A DNA stretch of 64,000 nt from Pseudomonadota bacterium (GTDB lineage: Bacteria; Pseudomonadota; Gammaproteobacteria; Steroidobacterales; Woeseiaceae). The notes beneath the pieces are model-generated. The model saw only the letters and a program-made list of their open reading frames with translations. It was not told the DNA's origin and searched no databases. Below, piece after piece: positions 51,979 to 61,980 of the stretch (position 1 is the stretch's first letter; each line of letters starts with the position of its first letter). The stretch lies in NCBI GenBank assembly GCA_022572185.1, contig JACZWL010000005.1, forward strand, positions 1 through 64,000, read 5' to 3'. A program made the translations under genes and the position numbers.

Positions 51979-53301
51979 TCATGCAACAAGCCGTTGCCGA
52001 TAAAAGTAGTGCATGCCGATACCGCGGCTGGCCATAAAAAGCATAAACGACAGCCACAGTCCATGGTTACCCAGGAACTGCAGTGCATACCAGGCGGGCA
52101 CGAATATGACAAATGTTGAAATCAGCATGATGTTCCGCATTTCCTTCGCCAGAGTGGCCCCGACGAAAACACCATCGTAGAGATAGGACCAAACGGCCAC
52201 GAGCGGAGACAGGATGAGCCACGGCAAATAACGCGTGGTTGTCTCACGTATATTAGTGAGGTCGGTCAGTATTGCGATTATCGATGTACCGGACAGTGCA
52301 AAGAAAACACTGAAGCCGACGGCGACAATCAGCGACCACCGCAGGGCCAGTGCCACGGAGCGCTTCAAGGCCTCCCTGTTCCCTTCGCCGATGGCTTTGC
52401 CAACGAGGGCTTCCGCGGCGTGCGCAAAGCCATCGAGCGCAAATGCAAGCAGGAACTGCAGGTTCATGAGAATTGCATTTGCAGCCAGGATCAGCTCGCC
52501 TTGACGAGCGCCCTGGGCGGTGATGAACGCGAACGTAAACATCAGTGCCATCGTGCGTACGAACAAATTCCCGTTCACCGCAAAGAAGGCCGAGTATTCC
52601 CGAACCGTAGTCAGCTTCGAAATGATCCAGTGCCCTTCATGCGCTCTCAGTTCCCTGACGACAAACGCAAGCCCGACCGCGAGGCCTGTAAATTCTGCGA
52701 CAACTGAGGCGAGAGCTACGCCGTCGACTTTCATGCCGACAAGATTTACGAGGATCAGGTCGAGAACGATATTTGTAGTATTGATGGCGAGAACAATGAT
52801 CAATGGGACACGCGCGTTCTGCAGCCCGATAAACCAACCGATCAACGCGAAATTCGCCAGTGTTGCCGGCGCGCTCCAGATGCGTATGGAGAAATACTGA
52901 TCGGCGAAACCCGAAACTTTGGCATCGGCACCGATAAGGCCCAGGGCAATCTTGCCGATGGGCGCCTGGAGCAGAAGCAAAACGCCGGCGATCGCCAGGG
53001 CGGCGATTAACGCCTGTCCCAGTGCGACCCGGAGCCCGTCAAAGTCGTCGGCGCCGAAGCGCTGTGCGCTTATGCCGGTCGTTCCCATTCTCAGGAAATT
53101 GACGCCCATGTACAGGAAGCCGAATATGGTCGCGCCAACCGCGACCGCACCCAGGTAAGAGGCATCCTCGAGATGACCGGTTACGCCGGTATCGACCATG
53201 CCGACTAATGGCACCGAGACATTCGACAGGATCATTGGTCCAGCGATGCGCCAGATGCTTCGGTTGTCTGGCAGGGTGCTGGGTGAATCGAGTTCGGCCA
53301 A
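51979..53301 (-). CDS. MATE-family transporter, DinF-like
   Basis: About 440 residues with 12 transmembrane helices. Seen: IWRIAGPMILSNVSVPLVGM then VDTGVTGHLEDASYLGAVAVG (the DinF-type opening), FLYMGVNFLRMGTTGISAQRFGADD near 75, LDGFAHAAEALVGKAIGEGN near 305 and YDGVFVGATLAKEMRN near 385, which are typical of DinF. DinF proteins protect against oxidative and bile-salt stress in some species. The start is uncertain: no ATG precedes the first helix; in-frame TTG codons lie at 53373, 53322, 53313 and 53301, none with a clear Shine-Dalgarno. 53301 gives the family's normal N-terminus and avoids overlap with the DUF962 gene. Confidence 0.9.
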   Translation of the reverse strand: MAELDSPSTLPDNRSIWRIAGPMILSNVSVPLVGMVDTGVTGHLEDASYLGAVAVGATIFGFLYMGVNFLRMGTTGISAQRFGADDFDGLRVALGQALIAALAIAGVLLLLQAPIGKIALGLIGADAKVSGFADQYFSIRIWSAPATLANFALIGWFIGLQNARVPLIIVLAINTTNIVLDLILVNLVGMKVDGVALASVVAEFTGLAVGLAFVVRELRAHEGHWIISKLTTVREYSAFFAVNGNLFVRTMALMFTFAFITAQGARQGELILAANAILMNLQFLLAFALDGFAHAAEALVGKAIGEGNREALKRSVALALRWSLIVAVGFSVFFALSGTSIIAILTDLTNIRETTTRYLPWLILSPLVAVWSYLYDGVFVGATLAKEMRNIMLISTFVIFVPAWYALQFLGNHGLWLSFMLFMASRGIGMHYFYRQRLVA

Positions 53302-53335
53302 TGTTTCGGGCAATCGCGTCAAAGCGTTGCAGACA

Positions 53336-53803
53336 TTAGTAAGGAATGCCCGTGCGGCGATACAGGCGCGCAAGGAGCCAGATCGGAGCGATCATGATCA
53401 GCTGCATATCCCGGGCCAGGCCATGAATATCACGACCCGACCCCTTGGCGAGATACAGCCCGGCGATGCCGAGTGTGAGCATTGCGATGGAAAGCCAGAG
53501 AAGGGACGTGACAGCAGTGCTCAACAACACGATCAGTGTGGCGGTCGCGACGACCAAGGGCAGCATGCCGAGCGCCAGCGAAATCGAGATAATGAAGTAA
53601 TAGACCTCCGCAGCCATCAGAAAAGTAATGCCCCAGTTGAGCAGTGGAGAAATTTTCAGGAACGCGTCGGGTATCGGCAATGACCATAGCAGTCCGACCG
53701 TACCGAATATAAACAGCGGCACGGCGATCCAGTGCAGAACACGGTTTCCCGTCCGGCTATGGTTGTCGCCGTATTCTGCAAGCCAGCGTTCAGTATCCGT
53801 CAT
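53336..53803 (-). CDS. DUF962 (Mpo1-like) membrane protein
   Basis: A 155-residue protein of the DUF962 family, relatives of yeast Mpo1. Seen: WLAEYGDNHSRTGNRVLHWIAVPLFIFG at the N-terminus in parts, with the NHSR and LHWI histidines that bind metal in Mpo1, four hydrophobic segments (about residues 24-42, 55-78, 79-97, 100-118), and a C-terminal GLARDMQLIMIAPIWLLARLYRR. Mpo1 is an iron-dependent dioxygenase for 2-hydroxy fatty acids; bacterial members are untested. GGAG lies five bases before the ATG. Upstream of the DinF-like gene and possibly cotranscribed. Confidence 0.86.
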   Translation of the reverse strand: MTDTERWLAEYGDNHSRTGNRVLHWIAVPLFIFGTVGLLWSLPIPDAFLKISPLLNWGITFLMAAEVYYFIISISLALGMLPLVVATATLIVLLSTAVTSLLWLSIAMLTLGIAGLYLAKGSGRDIHGLARDMQLIMIAPIWLLARLYRRTGIPY

Positions 53804-54099
53804 TCGTGCTCCAGTCGATCGCGGGCGGCTATTCTACCCTCTTTGAATTAACGGCCGCCGGTGTGCCAAGAGGCCTCGTCGCCCGATTATGATCAATCGG
53901 TCCCTGCGTGGCGGGGCCTTTGAAGGCGATTAAGTCCTGGTTCAGGTTTCGCGTGTTTACAATGCGACCGCGTGAGACAGGCTTTGCTTTTTGTGGCAGA
54001 AACTGTGACCTGCATGCAGGGCCCTGCACTCGCTACCGGGTACAGTTGTCGCGCTGTACCGCATTTCACACCTTTGAACAGCAGGATCGAGGAACTCAC

Positions 54100-54774
54100 A
54101 TGAATACCAAATCGCTAAGATTCATCGTTGCAATAGCAGGCTTCACGGCAATGCTGGCGGGTTGTACCACGCTTGACGCCTACACGCAGGAATCCAAGAC
54201 GAGCAACGCGACCAAAGGAGCCATTATTGGCGCCGTATCGGGTGCGGTCGTTGGCCTGATCTCGGGAGACGATTCAGTCGAACGCCGCAAGCGCGCGTTG
54301 ATAGGCGCCGGCGTCGGCGCCCTGGCCGGTGGTGCCATTGGTTACTACATGGATCAGCAGGAGGCCAGGCTCCGTGCAGAGCTCGAGGGCACTGGCGTGA
54401 GCGTCACGAGAATCGGCGACAACATCACGTTGAACATGCCCGGGCATGTGACGTTTGCGACAAACAGCTCGGACCTTAGCCCGGCGTTCTTTGCTGTCTT
54501 GAATTCGGTATCAAAAGTCCTGACTGAATTCGATCAGACCATCGTGGAAGTGGCAGGCCATACCGACAGCGACGGTAGTGTCCAGTACAACCAGGGATTA
54601 TCGGAGCGCCGTGCGCAGGCGGTGGCACAATTCTTCCGCACGCAAAACATAATGGATCAGCGCCTGATCACGGTAGGTCAGGGCGAATCGAGACCGGTAG
54701 CGGACAACTCCACGGCCTCAGGCAAACAGACCAACCGCCGCGTCGAGATCACCATGGTGCCTGTCACGGCGTAA
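54100..54774 (+). CDS. OmpA-family lipoprotein with glycine zipper (YiaD-like)
   Basis: A 224-residue outer-membrane-type lipoprotein. Seen: lipobox AMLAGC (Cys about 22); a glycine-zipper segment at about 40-90 (GAIIGAVSGAVVGLISG and ALIGAGVGALAGGAIGYYMD); and a C-terminal OmpA-like peptidoglycan-binding domain (about 110-215; FATNSSDLSPAFF, VAGHTDSDGS, GLSERRAQAVAQFF, QTNRRVEI). This is the YiaD layout. The OmpA domain binds meso-DAP in peptidoglycan through Asp and Arg residues of HTDSDG and NRRVEI. Monocistronic; GAGGA lies six bases before the ATG. Neighbouring gaps of 296 and 267 bases show no other gene. Confidence 0.94.
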   Translation: MNTKSLRFIVAIAGFTAMLAGCTTLDAYTQESKTSNATKGAIIGAVSGAVVGLISGDDSVERRKRALIGAGVGALAGGAIGYYMDQQEARLRAELEGTGVSVTRIGDNITLNMPGHVTFATNSSDLSPAFFAVLNSVSKVLTEFDQTIVEVAGHTDSDGSVQYNQGLSERRAQAVAQFFRTQNIMDQRLITVGQGESRPVADNSTASGKQTNRRVEITMVPVTA

Positions 54775-55041
54775 GCCAGGAGTCTGCGCGGTAGAAATAT
54801 CCGTTGCGAGAAGGAGCCTGAGCGAGAACAGTCTTGGTTAGGGTCGTGTGGGCGTAGGCCACCCTGTCTTGTGCACTCACGGACAGGTGTTGGACGGTCG
54901 GCCGGACGAAATAGCAGCACAGCCGCTCGCGTTGCTGTTGCTTCACTGGGAAAAAAGACAGAGGCTGAATGGTAACGAGCCTGCCGGCGAATTATGCTTA
55001 CGGTCAGTCAGGAATTTTGCCGAGCCGGAGACTATCGATCA

Positions 55042-55506
55042 ATGGGTGATGTGAATTGGAATATGATCGGGGCACTCGCCGAACTGTTTGGCGCGATTGG
55101 TGTGTTCGCTTCTTTGTTCTATCTGGCCGTCCAGTTGAAATTCAACGCGGCAGAAACCCGCGACGCAACGATTCAATCCATCATGGAACTGGCGATCCAT
55201 TTCCGGGCTGAGTCGTACAAGGGTGAACTGGCCGAGATCCGGATGAAAGCCAACAGCGACGAAGCCCTGACGCCGCTGGAGTCGGTTAAGCTTGAAGGCT
55301 ACCTGTCCGCGTTGTTCGAACTCACCGAGCTGGTGTTCGTGCAGCATCGGAAAGGAAAACTGGACCCGGAGTATTTCGATGCCTGGGAGTTGCGCACCAA
55401 GGCGGTAATGTCCGTTCCCCGTATTCAACAATTCTGGTCAAAAACGAAAATGGGCTACCGCCGCAGTTTTGTCGAATATATTGACGGGATAATGAATGGC
55501 CACTAG
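55042..55506 (+). CDS. Conserved hypothetical protein with one membrane helix
   Basis: A 154-residue product not recognised by function. Seen: one N-terminal hydrophobic helix (about residues 8-28, IGALAELFGAIGVFASLFYLAV) then QLKFNAAETRDATIQSIME and a helical C-terminal domain with conserved aromatic positions (ELVFVQHRKGKLDPEYFDAWE, IQQFWSKTKMGYRRSFVEYI). Small proteins with an NWNMIGALAELFGAIGVFASLFYLAVQL type N-terminus are widespread in marine bacteria and have no known role. GGAG is 11 bases before the ATG. Its stop codon overlaps that of the receiver gene on the other strand by four bases. Confidence 0.8.
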   Translation: MGDVNWNMIGALAELFGAIGVFASLFYLAVQLKFNAAETRDATIQSIMELAIHFRAESYKGELAEIRMKANSDEALTPLESVKLEGYLSALFELTELVFVQHRKGKLDPEYFDAWELRTKAVMSVPRIQQFWSKTKMGYRRSFVEYIDGIMNGH

Positions 55507-55982
55507 GCGAAAACTAGCAGGGATTTCGCCTGAGTCTTGGCCTCCTCCAGGCTCGTGGTCTGCGAGGACAGCAGGCTCTCCAAGAAACGTACGGTTAAGA
55601 AATTCTGAATGTGGATCTTTACCCGGGCCCTGACGATCGGGGGACTGACCGGCTTGCTGATGTAATCCACCGCGCCAGCCAACAGCCCCCGCTCTTCATT
55701 TTCCGAATCGTCCATGCTGGTCACAAAAATAACCGGGATATCGCGGGTTTCCTCGCTTGCTTTCAGCGCCTCGCACACAGCCAGGCCATCCATGTCCGGC
55801 ATCACCATGTCCAGCAGAATGAGATCTGGCGACTGGCTCTCGGCGAGAGCCAGCGCTTGCTTGGCGTTGGTCGCCGCGCTTAGCATATAATCGTCGGCCA
55901 GGATGTTCGACAGTATGCGGATATTGCCCGGCTCGTCGTCAACGATTAACAGGCGGCTCTTGCTACCGGTTGCTATGGGCAT
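55503..55982 (-). CDS. Stand-alone response-regulator receiver protein
   Basis: A 159-residue protein: one receiver domain (about residues 10-125; LLIVDDEPGN acidic pocket, phospho-acceptor Asp in LILLDMVMPDMDG near 59, SKPVSPPIV near 110 with Lys) and a short C-terminal helix (FLESLLSSQTTSLEEA). No output domain. Such proteins relay or compete for phosphate in multistep phosphorelays or regulate by contact. The large hybrid kinase starting at 56410 on the other strand carries an Hpt domain and is the obvious candidate partner (inference). The start is MPIATGS with AGGGA very near the ATG; an upstream frame to 56054 is rejected as unlike the domain. Confidence 0.86.
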   Translation of the reverse strand: MPIATGSKSRLLIVDDEPGNIRILSNILADDYMLSAATNAKQALALAESQSPDLILLDMVMPDMDGLAVCEALKASEETRDIPVIFVTSMDDSENEERGLLAGAVDYISKPVSPPIVRARVKIHIQNFLTVRFLESLLSSQTTSLEEAKTQAKSLLVFA

Positions 55983-56158
55983 TTCCCTGTGTCCGAATTC
56001 CCTGTGATGGTCCTGTCCATTATACTGACCTTGGCGACACCAAAGATATAACAACGAAGTCAGGGTGTTACCGTGTGCCGATGGACAAACAAGCTACACG
56101 CCTGAGTGTCTGCTAGCCGCCTTGATGCAACAGGCAGAAAGATTAGGAGCAACCGAGC

Positions 56159-56368
56159 ATGAACGCGAGCAGCAGACAACTCAGCGTCGAAGCCCAACTG
56201 TTCAGCAAGCTCAGCCTGTTGACCACGATACCTTTTGCTGTGGTCGGTATGGCTTTCCTCTACCTGACCCTGGCATTCGACAAACCGACCACACTGATTC
56301 CGCCGCCGAATAACCGCCGAGGGCCTTGCTGCCGGGGTTGGAGGCGATGGCTGGCATGCCCGCTTTAA
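56159..56368 (+). pseudogene. Probable truncated membrane-protein gene fragment
   Basis: A 69-codon frame with a good Shine-Dalgarno (TAGGAG about nine bases before the ATG) and a convincing opening: a short soluble start, then a hydrophobic helix (about residues 17-40, LSLLTTIPFAVVGMAFLYL). After about residue 52 the translation becomes Arg/Cys/Trp-rich and loses protein-like character, so the gene appears cut off just past its first membrane helix. It ends 41 bases before the hybrid kinase. It may be a remnant of a sensor or transporter, or a short functional membrane peptide. Elsewhere in the gap (55983-56158) I see nothing. Confidence 0.35.
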
Positions 56369-56409
56369 TATAAACGTGGGTTATTACATTTAAATAGCAG
56401 GTCACCAAC

Positions 56410-59400
56410 TTGAAAACCTGGATCAAATCGCAGTTATGTTTGGTATTAGCCGGCCTGCTGTCGGTAACGCCGCTCATCCCGGCAAACGCGCAAGACCTGG
56501 AACTGACGGAGGCTGAACGAACCTGGATCTCAGACCACCCCGTCATCCGGGTTCACAACGAAATGGACTGGCCTCCCTTTAACTTTAACGAAAATGGGGA
56601 ACCACGCGGCCTTTCCATCGATTTCATGAACCTTGTAGCCTCCAGGGTGGGGCTACAAGTGGAATATATCAGCGGCCCCTCCTGGCAGCAGTTCCTCGAC
56701 ATGATACGCGGCGGGGAACTCGATGTGATAGCCAACGCCACACCCACACCCGAAAGACGGGAGTACATGCATTTCACTTCAACGTTTATCGATCAGCCGG
56801 TGGTAATCGTTATCGATGAATCAACAACCGGAATCAACTCCCTTGAGGATTTACACGGCCGGCGCGTGGCAGTGGTTGAAGGTTTCTTCCACCACGAATA
56901 CATGGAACGTAAATATCTGGACGCTGAGCTGATACTTGAGACCGACATACTCGGCTGTCTTTACGCGGTGATCGAAGGGCGCGCTGACGCGATGGTTGCT
57001 TCGTTTCCGGTTACCAAATACTTGATGGATCAGCACGCATTGATCGGGCTGCGTGTTGCCGGCATTTCAAGAGATCCGGAATTGATGTCCAGCACCGCCC
57101 TAGCTGTACGCAAGGACTGGCCTGTTCTAAGGGACATATTGCAAAAGGGCATGGATGCGCTGGACCAGGAAGAGATGACGGCGCTGCGCCAGAAGTGGTT
57201 CGGAGCAGAATTCACCGACACTTCCACTGAAAGAAAGTTGGTGCTGACGGCTGAAGAAAGAATCTGGATATCGGAACACCCCGTCATACGGGTACACAAC
57301 GAGATGGCATGGCCCCCCTACAACTTCAATGTTGACGGACAGCCGACCGGGTTCTCAATCGACTACATGAATCTTGTCGGGAAAGAAGCCGGGCTCGACG
57401 TCGAGTACATCAGTGGGCCGAGTTGGGATGAGTTCAAGGAGATGATTCAGTCAGACGAACTGGACGTCATGCTCAACATTTCCATCACACCCGAACGACA
57501 GGAATTCATCAATTTCACCAGACCGTACTCGCAGATGGCGGTTGCTGTAATTGTGAAAGATCCGAACATCGGGATTCGCTCATTTGATGACTTGCGGGGA
57601 CTGAAGGTCGCCGCGACGAGGGGATTCTCCACCGAGGAGTACCTGACACAAGAGTATCCCGACGTCGAACTGGTCCTGGAGGACAACATCCTTGCCACCC
57701 TTTATGCCGTGCTTGAAGGTCGCGCGGACGCGACGATGGACGATTTTTCAGCCCTCAACTACCTGATGCAGCAGCATGGCTTACCGGGGCTGCATCTGGC
57801 TTTTCTGAGCAATGATCGCGAGATGGCGGAGAAACCTGCCATCGGTGTGCGAAAGGACTGGCCGATCCTGCGAGACATATTGCAAAAGACAATGGATTCA
57901 CTCGATGAAGCCGATGTAACCGAGCTCCGCAAAAAATGGCTGGGCGTTGATAGGGAAGTCGTACCGACGGCCGGCGCGCTCAATACTGTGTGGTGGCTGG
58001 TCGGCGGCGTGCTCGGCCTTTTCCTGCTATTGATGCTGCTGAATATCATCAGTCGCCGCTTCTCTACCGGTGAAGGCGCAGTATTACAAACGGGCACACT
58101 GCGCTTCCGGATTCTAATTTTCGGTTTTCTCAGCATCTTTGTTGTACTGATCGCCATCGTCGGCTGGTTTGCGCTGGAAAGAATCAACGGGAAAATTCTG
58201 CAGGATATCAATAATAACCTCGAGAATGTACTGCTCACTACCGCCGAACGGCTCGAGATATGGGTAGAACAGCAGAACACCGTTCTCACGCAAATAGCCA
58301 GGAATCCGATAATAGTCACGGACGTCGAGGGCTTGCTGAGTGTCGATGCTGAGGCAGAGACACTATTACGATCCAACGAACTGGCGGCGATTCGCAACGC
58401 GTTGGCGCAGTTCCAGGAAGAGTTTGGCCTCGGCTTCTTCATAGTAAACCGGCAAGGTATTAGCGTCGGGTCGGACAGGGACAACAGTGTCGGCACGCGT
58501 AATCTGATTGCGACACAGAGGCCTGAGCTACTGGGCCGGGTCTTTGGTGGTGAGTCCCTATTCGTGCCGCCAGTTATCTCCGAAGTCGCTGCAGCTGATG
58601 GAAGCATCGAGCGCACAACAAGTCTTTTCATTGCCGTGCCTGTTCGGCGCAGTACCGGGGAGGTAATTGCAGCACTGGCGATGGGGCTCGATCCTGCCCT
58701 TGGTTTCTCCCGAATGTTGCAGTTCTCGAGGATTGGCGAGAGTGGGGAAAGCTACGCCTTCGATCAGACCGGGACTTTGATGTCTGCAAGTCGATTCGAA
58801 AGCGATCTGCGAGCGATTGATCTGCTCGGTGAAGGCGAGTCGAGCATCCTGAACATTCAAATCCGTGATCCAGGCGGGAATATGACGGAAGGTTTTCGCT
58901 CCGATCTCCCTCGTGCCGAGCATCCACTGACACTCATGGCAGAAAGTGCCATTGCTGCCAGCGCTGACGCCCGTAACCAGCGTTCTCCCGTGCAACGAAA
59001 TATTGAGGGGTATCGGGATTATCGCGGCGTTTCCGTTTATGGCGCATGGTTGTGGGATGGTCAACTGGGACTGGGGTTGACGAGCGAAATCGATGTCGCG
59101 GAAGCAATGTCTACCTTCACAATCGTGCGCCTGACCTCATTTGGTGTTCTCGGCGTCACGCTGTTCCTCTCGCTTGGGGGAATACTCTTCGTTCTCGCGA
59201 CCGGCGAACGAACCAACAACGCGCTGATACGTGCTAGAGATGAGCTGGAAGGCCGTGTCGAAGAACGCACCCGAGACCTGAACGCCGCTAAAGAAAAGTT
59301 TTCGACTCTGGTTGAAAACATTCCTGGGGCTGTATATAGCTTCCGCTTTGATGCTGATTTCACGACTATCTTCTGTAGCGAGTATTACAGTGTGCTCACC

Positions 59401-61917
59401 GGCTACCCTGCTAAAGATTTCATGTCCGGGAAATTAAATTTTTTTAGCGATTTGATTCATCCCGATGATCAGCAGTGGGTCGCCGAAGGACGTATGCAAA
59501 GCATTGCTGCCAGGAAGCCGTTCGAACAAGAATTCCGAATCATTGACAATGCCGGAAATATTCGGTGGTTGAGCAGCCGCGGTATGGCTGTCTACGATAG
59601 CGACGGTAATCCCGAGTATGCCGACGGCACGATGTTCGACGTTACAGAGCGAAAACGGGCCGAATTTTCTCTGACTGAGGCAAAGGAGGCTGCAGATGAG
59701 GCCAATCAGGCAAAAGGTGACTTCCTGGCAAACATGAGCCATGAAATTCGTACGCCGATGAATGCCATTATGGGTCTGAGTGACCTGTGTCTTCGTACAG
59801 GGCTAAATCCCAAACAACAGGACTACCTTAGCAAAATACACGCCTCCGCCAATGCTCTGCTAGGCATCATCAACGATATCCTCGATTTCTCAAAGATCGA
59901 GGCCGGTAAGGTGGAGATTGAGCAGATACCGTTTCTGCTCAACGAAGTACTGGACAGCCTGGCGATCGTGTCAACGGGCCGATCGCAGACCAAGGGCCTG
60001 GAATTGCTGTTCCGGCGCGATCCGCATCTTCCCGATGTGCTGCTGGGCGACCCGATGCGCCTGGGTCAGGTGCTAAGCAATCTCGTCAGCAATGCGATCA
60101 AGTTCACCGAAGCCGGTGAAGTTGTCGTTGAACTGCAGCAGAAGAAACGATCCACCAGTAACGTGACCGTGCAATTTTCGGTCAGCGACACGGGTATCGG
60201 GATGAATGAAGAGCAGCTGTCGCATTTGTTCCAATCCTTCTCTCAGGCCGACAGCACAATTACGCGCCAATACGGCGGCACCGGGCTGGGCCTGGTAATT
60301 TCGCAGCATTTGACCCGAATGATGGGCGGTGATATCGAGGTCACCAGTACTGCAGGTCAGGGCAGTACGTTCAGTTTTGACCTTGAAATGGCTGTTGTCG
60401 AGGAAAAGGCGTTGGTCGTTGAATCCGACCAGGAGCTCAAGGACTTGAGTGTGCTGGTCGTGGATGACAATGCCCTGGCACGGCAAATTCTCAACGAGTA
60501 CCTGGATTCATTCGGCTACCAGGTGACATTGACAGACAGTGGTGAACAGGCTCTGGAACGCCTCGAGCAATCGCAGCCTTTCGACCTGGTTTTGGTGGAC
60601 TGGGTGATGCCGGGTATCAGCGGGCTGGATGTGGCTGCCGCGATTCAACAGCGCGACAACCCACCGAAGGTCATCCTGGTTTCTTCCCGAGACATGCACA
60701 ACGTCGATCACGCCGACCTGGTAGACAATTTCCTGGCCAAACCGGTCTATCCGTCGGCGCTGTTTGACGTCATTATGCGAACCTTTGGCAAGAGGGTGGC
60801 TCATCACGCCCGCTTCCGGCGTCGGCTTGGTGAACTGAACCTGGCACCTATGCAGGGCGCGAGAGTTCTCGTGGTCGATGACTCGGAAATCAACCTGCAA
60901 ATTGCCGTAGAGTTGCTGCAGGAAGCTTCGTTAGTCGTGGATGTCGCCAGCAATGGTCAAGAAGCGCTGGCCAAGTTGGCACAGGGTACCTTTGACTGCG
61001 TGCTGATGGATGTGCAAATGCCAGTCATGGATGGTTATACCGCGACGCGAAAGATCCGCGAGGACGCGCGTTTCAAGGACCTGCCGGTGCTGGCCATGAC
61101 GGCGAATGCGATGCCGGAAGACAAGGCCCGGGCGTTGGAAAGCGGGATGAACGATCACATTCCGAAGCCAATCAATCCGCAGGAACTGTATCGTGCCTTG
61201 CTCCACTGGATAACAGGTGAGGAACAGCAGGCGACCCCTTATTCACCTGGAGGATCTGGCTCTGGAGCGGACGCATCAACATTTCTGGAATCAGGAAAAG
61301 AGGCTCCCGGTCTGCCCAGCGAACTTTCGGGCATTCGGATCAATGAAGGGCTTGTGCGGCTGAATGGCAACGCAACGCTTTATTTGAAACTGCTGCAGGA
61401 TCTGATTTCCGAATATGCCGACTGCGCCAGCCATATACAACAGCAGCTAGACACCGGCAACCTGGAGGATGCCAGAAAACTGGCGCACAAGTTGCGGGGT
61501 ATTGCCAACAATCTCAGTGCGTACCAGGTTGGTGAAGCGGCGGAAGTAATTGAAGAGCACCTCAAGGCGCAGCGAGCCGTGACAGTGGAGGACGTGCGCG
61601 CCCTGCACGCTGCGTTTGCCACATTGACGGATTCAGTATCCCGGATCTCGGATGGCATGGAAACCGGTGCAAGCACCGGTATCCGGAATCTTGAGGAAAC
61701 GCTGAAACTCCTGCGGGAGCTGCAACAGTTGATTGCCAGCAGTGATCCCCGGGCGCTTGACCTCATCGAACAACTGCTAGCCGAGGTGGATACGGCACCA
61801 GAACTGGCCAAGGATCTTGGTGCCGCCAAAGAATTACTGGGGGCCTACAACTTTGCCGACGCTGCGCTCAGTTTGTCAAACGTGGAAGCAGTCATTGGCG
61901 AGTCGATCTCGAGCTAG
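56410..61917 (+). CDS. Multi-sensor hybrid histidine kinase with duplicated periplasmic binding domains
   Basis: An 1835-residue BvgS/EvgS-like phosphorelay protein. Order: signal peptide (about 1-27); SBP_bac_3 binding domain 1 (about 35-270); domain 2, a near repeat of the first (about 280-520; both contain [10 protein letters not shown] and [12 protein letters not shown]); transmembrane helix (about 525-548); a second helix (about 570-592); a Cache-like extracellular domain (about 600-900); a third helix (about 905-930); coiled linker; PAS (about 963-1085); HisKA with His1111 ([13 protein letters not shown]); HATPase_c; receiver 1 (Asp1397); receiver 2 (Asp1534); and Hpt with His1693 ([13 protein letters not shown]). 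All phosphotransfer residues are intact. The start is TTG. The ligand is probably an amino acid or similar small molecule in each binding domain (inference). Confidence 0.95.
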   Translation: MKTWIKSQLCLVLAGLLSVTPLIPANAQDLELTEAERTWISDHPVIRVHNEMDWPPFNFNENGEPRGLSIDFMNLVASRVGLQVEYISGPSWQQFLDMIRGGELDVIANATPTPERREYMHFTSTFIDQPVVIVIDESTTGINSLEDLHGRRVAVVEGFFHHEYMERKYLDAELILETDILGCLYAVIEGRADAMVASFPVTKYLMDQHALIGLRVAGISRDPELMSSTALAVRKDWPVLRDILQKGMDALDQEEMTALRQKWFGAEFTDTSTERKLVLTAEERIWISEHPVIRVHNEMAWPPYNFNVDGQPTGFSIDYMNLVGKEAGLDVEYISGPSWDEFKEMIQSDELDVMLNISITPERQEFINFTRPYSQMAVAVIVKDPNIGIRSFDDLRGLKVAATRGFSTEEYLTQEYPDVELVLEDNILATLYAVLEGRADATMDDFSALNYLMQQHGLPGLHLAFLSNDREMAEKPAIGVRKDWPILRDILQKTMDSLDEADVTELRKKWLGVDREVVPTAGALNTVWWLVGGVLGLFLLLMLLNIISRRFSTGEGAVLQTGTLRFRILIFGFLSIFVVLIAIVGWFALERINGKILQDINNNLENVLLTTAERLEIWVEQQNTVLTQIARNPIIVTDVEGLLSVDAEAETLLRSNELAAIRNALAQFQEEFGLGFFIVNRQGISVGSDRDNSVGTRNLIATQRPELLGRVFGGESLFVPPVISEVAAADGSIERTTSLFIAVPVRRSTGEVIAALAMGLDPALGFSRMLQFSRIGESGESYAFDQTGTLMSASRFESDLRAIDLLGEGESSILNIQIRDPGGNMTEGFRSDLPRAEHPLTLMAESAIAASADARNQRSPVQRNIEGYRDYRGVSVYGAWLWDGQLGLGLTSEIDVAEAMSTFTIVRLTSFGVLGVTLFLSLGGILFVLATGERTNNALIRARDELEGRVEERTRDLNAAKEKFSTLVENIPGAVYSFRFDADFTTIFCSEYYSVLTGYPAKDFMSGKLNFFSDLIHPDDQQWVAEGRMQSIAARKPFEQEFRIIDNAGNIRWLSSRGMAVYDSDGNPEYADGTMFDVTERKRAEFSLTEAKEAADEANQAKGDFLANMSHEIRTPMNAIMGLSDLCLRTGLNPKQQDYLSKIHASANALLGIINDILDFSKIEAGKVEIEQIPFLLNEVLDSLAIVSTGRSQTKGLELLFRRDPHLPDVLLGDPMRLGQVLSNLVSNAIKFTEAGEVVVELQQKKRSTSNVTVQFSVSDTGIGMNEEQLSHLFQSFSQADSTITRQYGGTGLGLVISQHLTRMMGGDIEVTSTAGQGSTFSFDLEMAVVEEKALVVESDQELKDLSVLVVDDNALARQILNEYLDSFGYQVTLTDSGEQALERLEQSQPFDLVLVDWVMPGISGLDVAAAIQQRDNPPKVILVSSRDMHNVDHADLVDNFLAKPVYPSALFDVIMRTFGKRVAHHARFRRRLGELNLAPMQGARVLVVDDSEINLQIAVELLQEASLVVDVASNGQEALAKLAQGTFDCVLMDVQMPVMDGYTATRKIREDARFKDLPVLAMTANAMPEDKARALESGMNDHIPKPINPQELYRALLHWITGEEQQATPYSPGGSGSGADASTFLESGKEAPGLPSELSGIRINEGLVRLNGNATLYLKLLQDLISEYADCASHIQQQLDTGNLEDARKLAHKLRGIANNLSAYQVGEAAEVIEEHLKAQRAVTVEDVRALHAAFATLTDSVSRISDGMETGASTGIRNLEETLKLLRELQQLIASSDPRALDLIEQLLAEVDTAPELAKDLGAAKELLGAYNFADAALSLSNVEAVIGESISS

Positions 61918-61980
61918 GAATTGTTGGCCGATTAGTTATGCTGGCACCCTCCTGATACGATCGAGTCTGATTTATCACAC

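Noticed and set aside
50587-53373. Two convergent MATE genes as a recent duplication
   Set aside because: Their motifs differ and belong to different branches; no shared nucleotide blocks were seen.
54100-54774. OmpA-type lipoprotein as the missing PdsO of the sortase system
   Set aside because: It has the YiaD layout (lipobox, glycine zipper, OmpA) and lies 4.5 kb from the sortase, with unrelated genes between; nothing ties it to the system.
54775-55041. Possible tRNA or small RNA in the gap after the OmpA-type gene
   Set aside because: No cloverleaf, promoter-terminator pair or conserved RNA motif could be identified.
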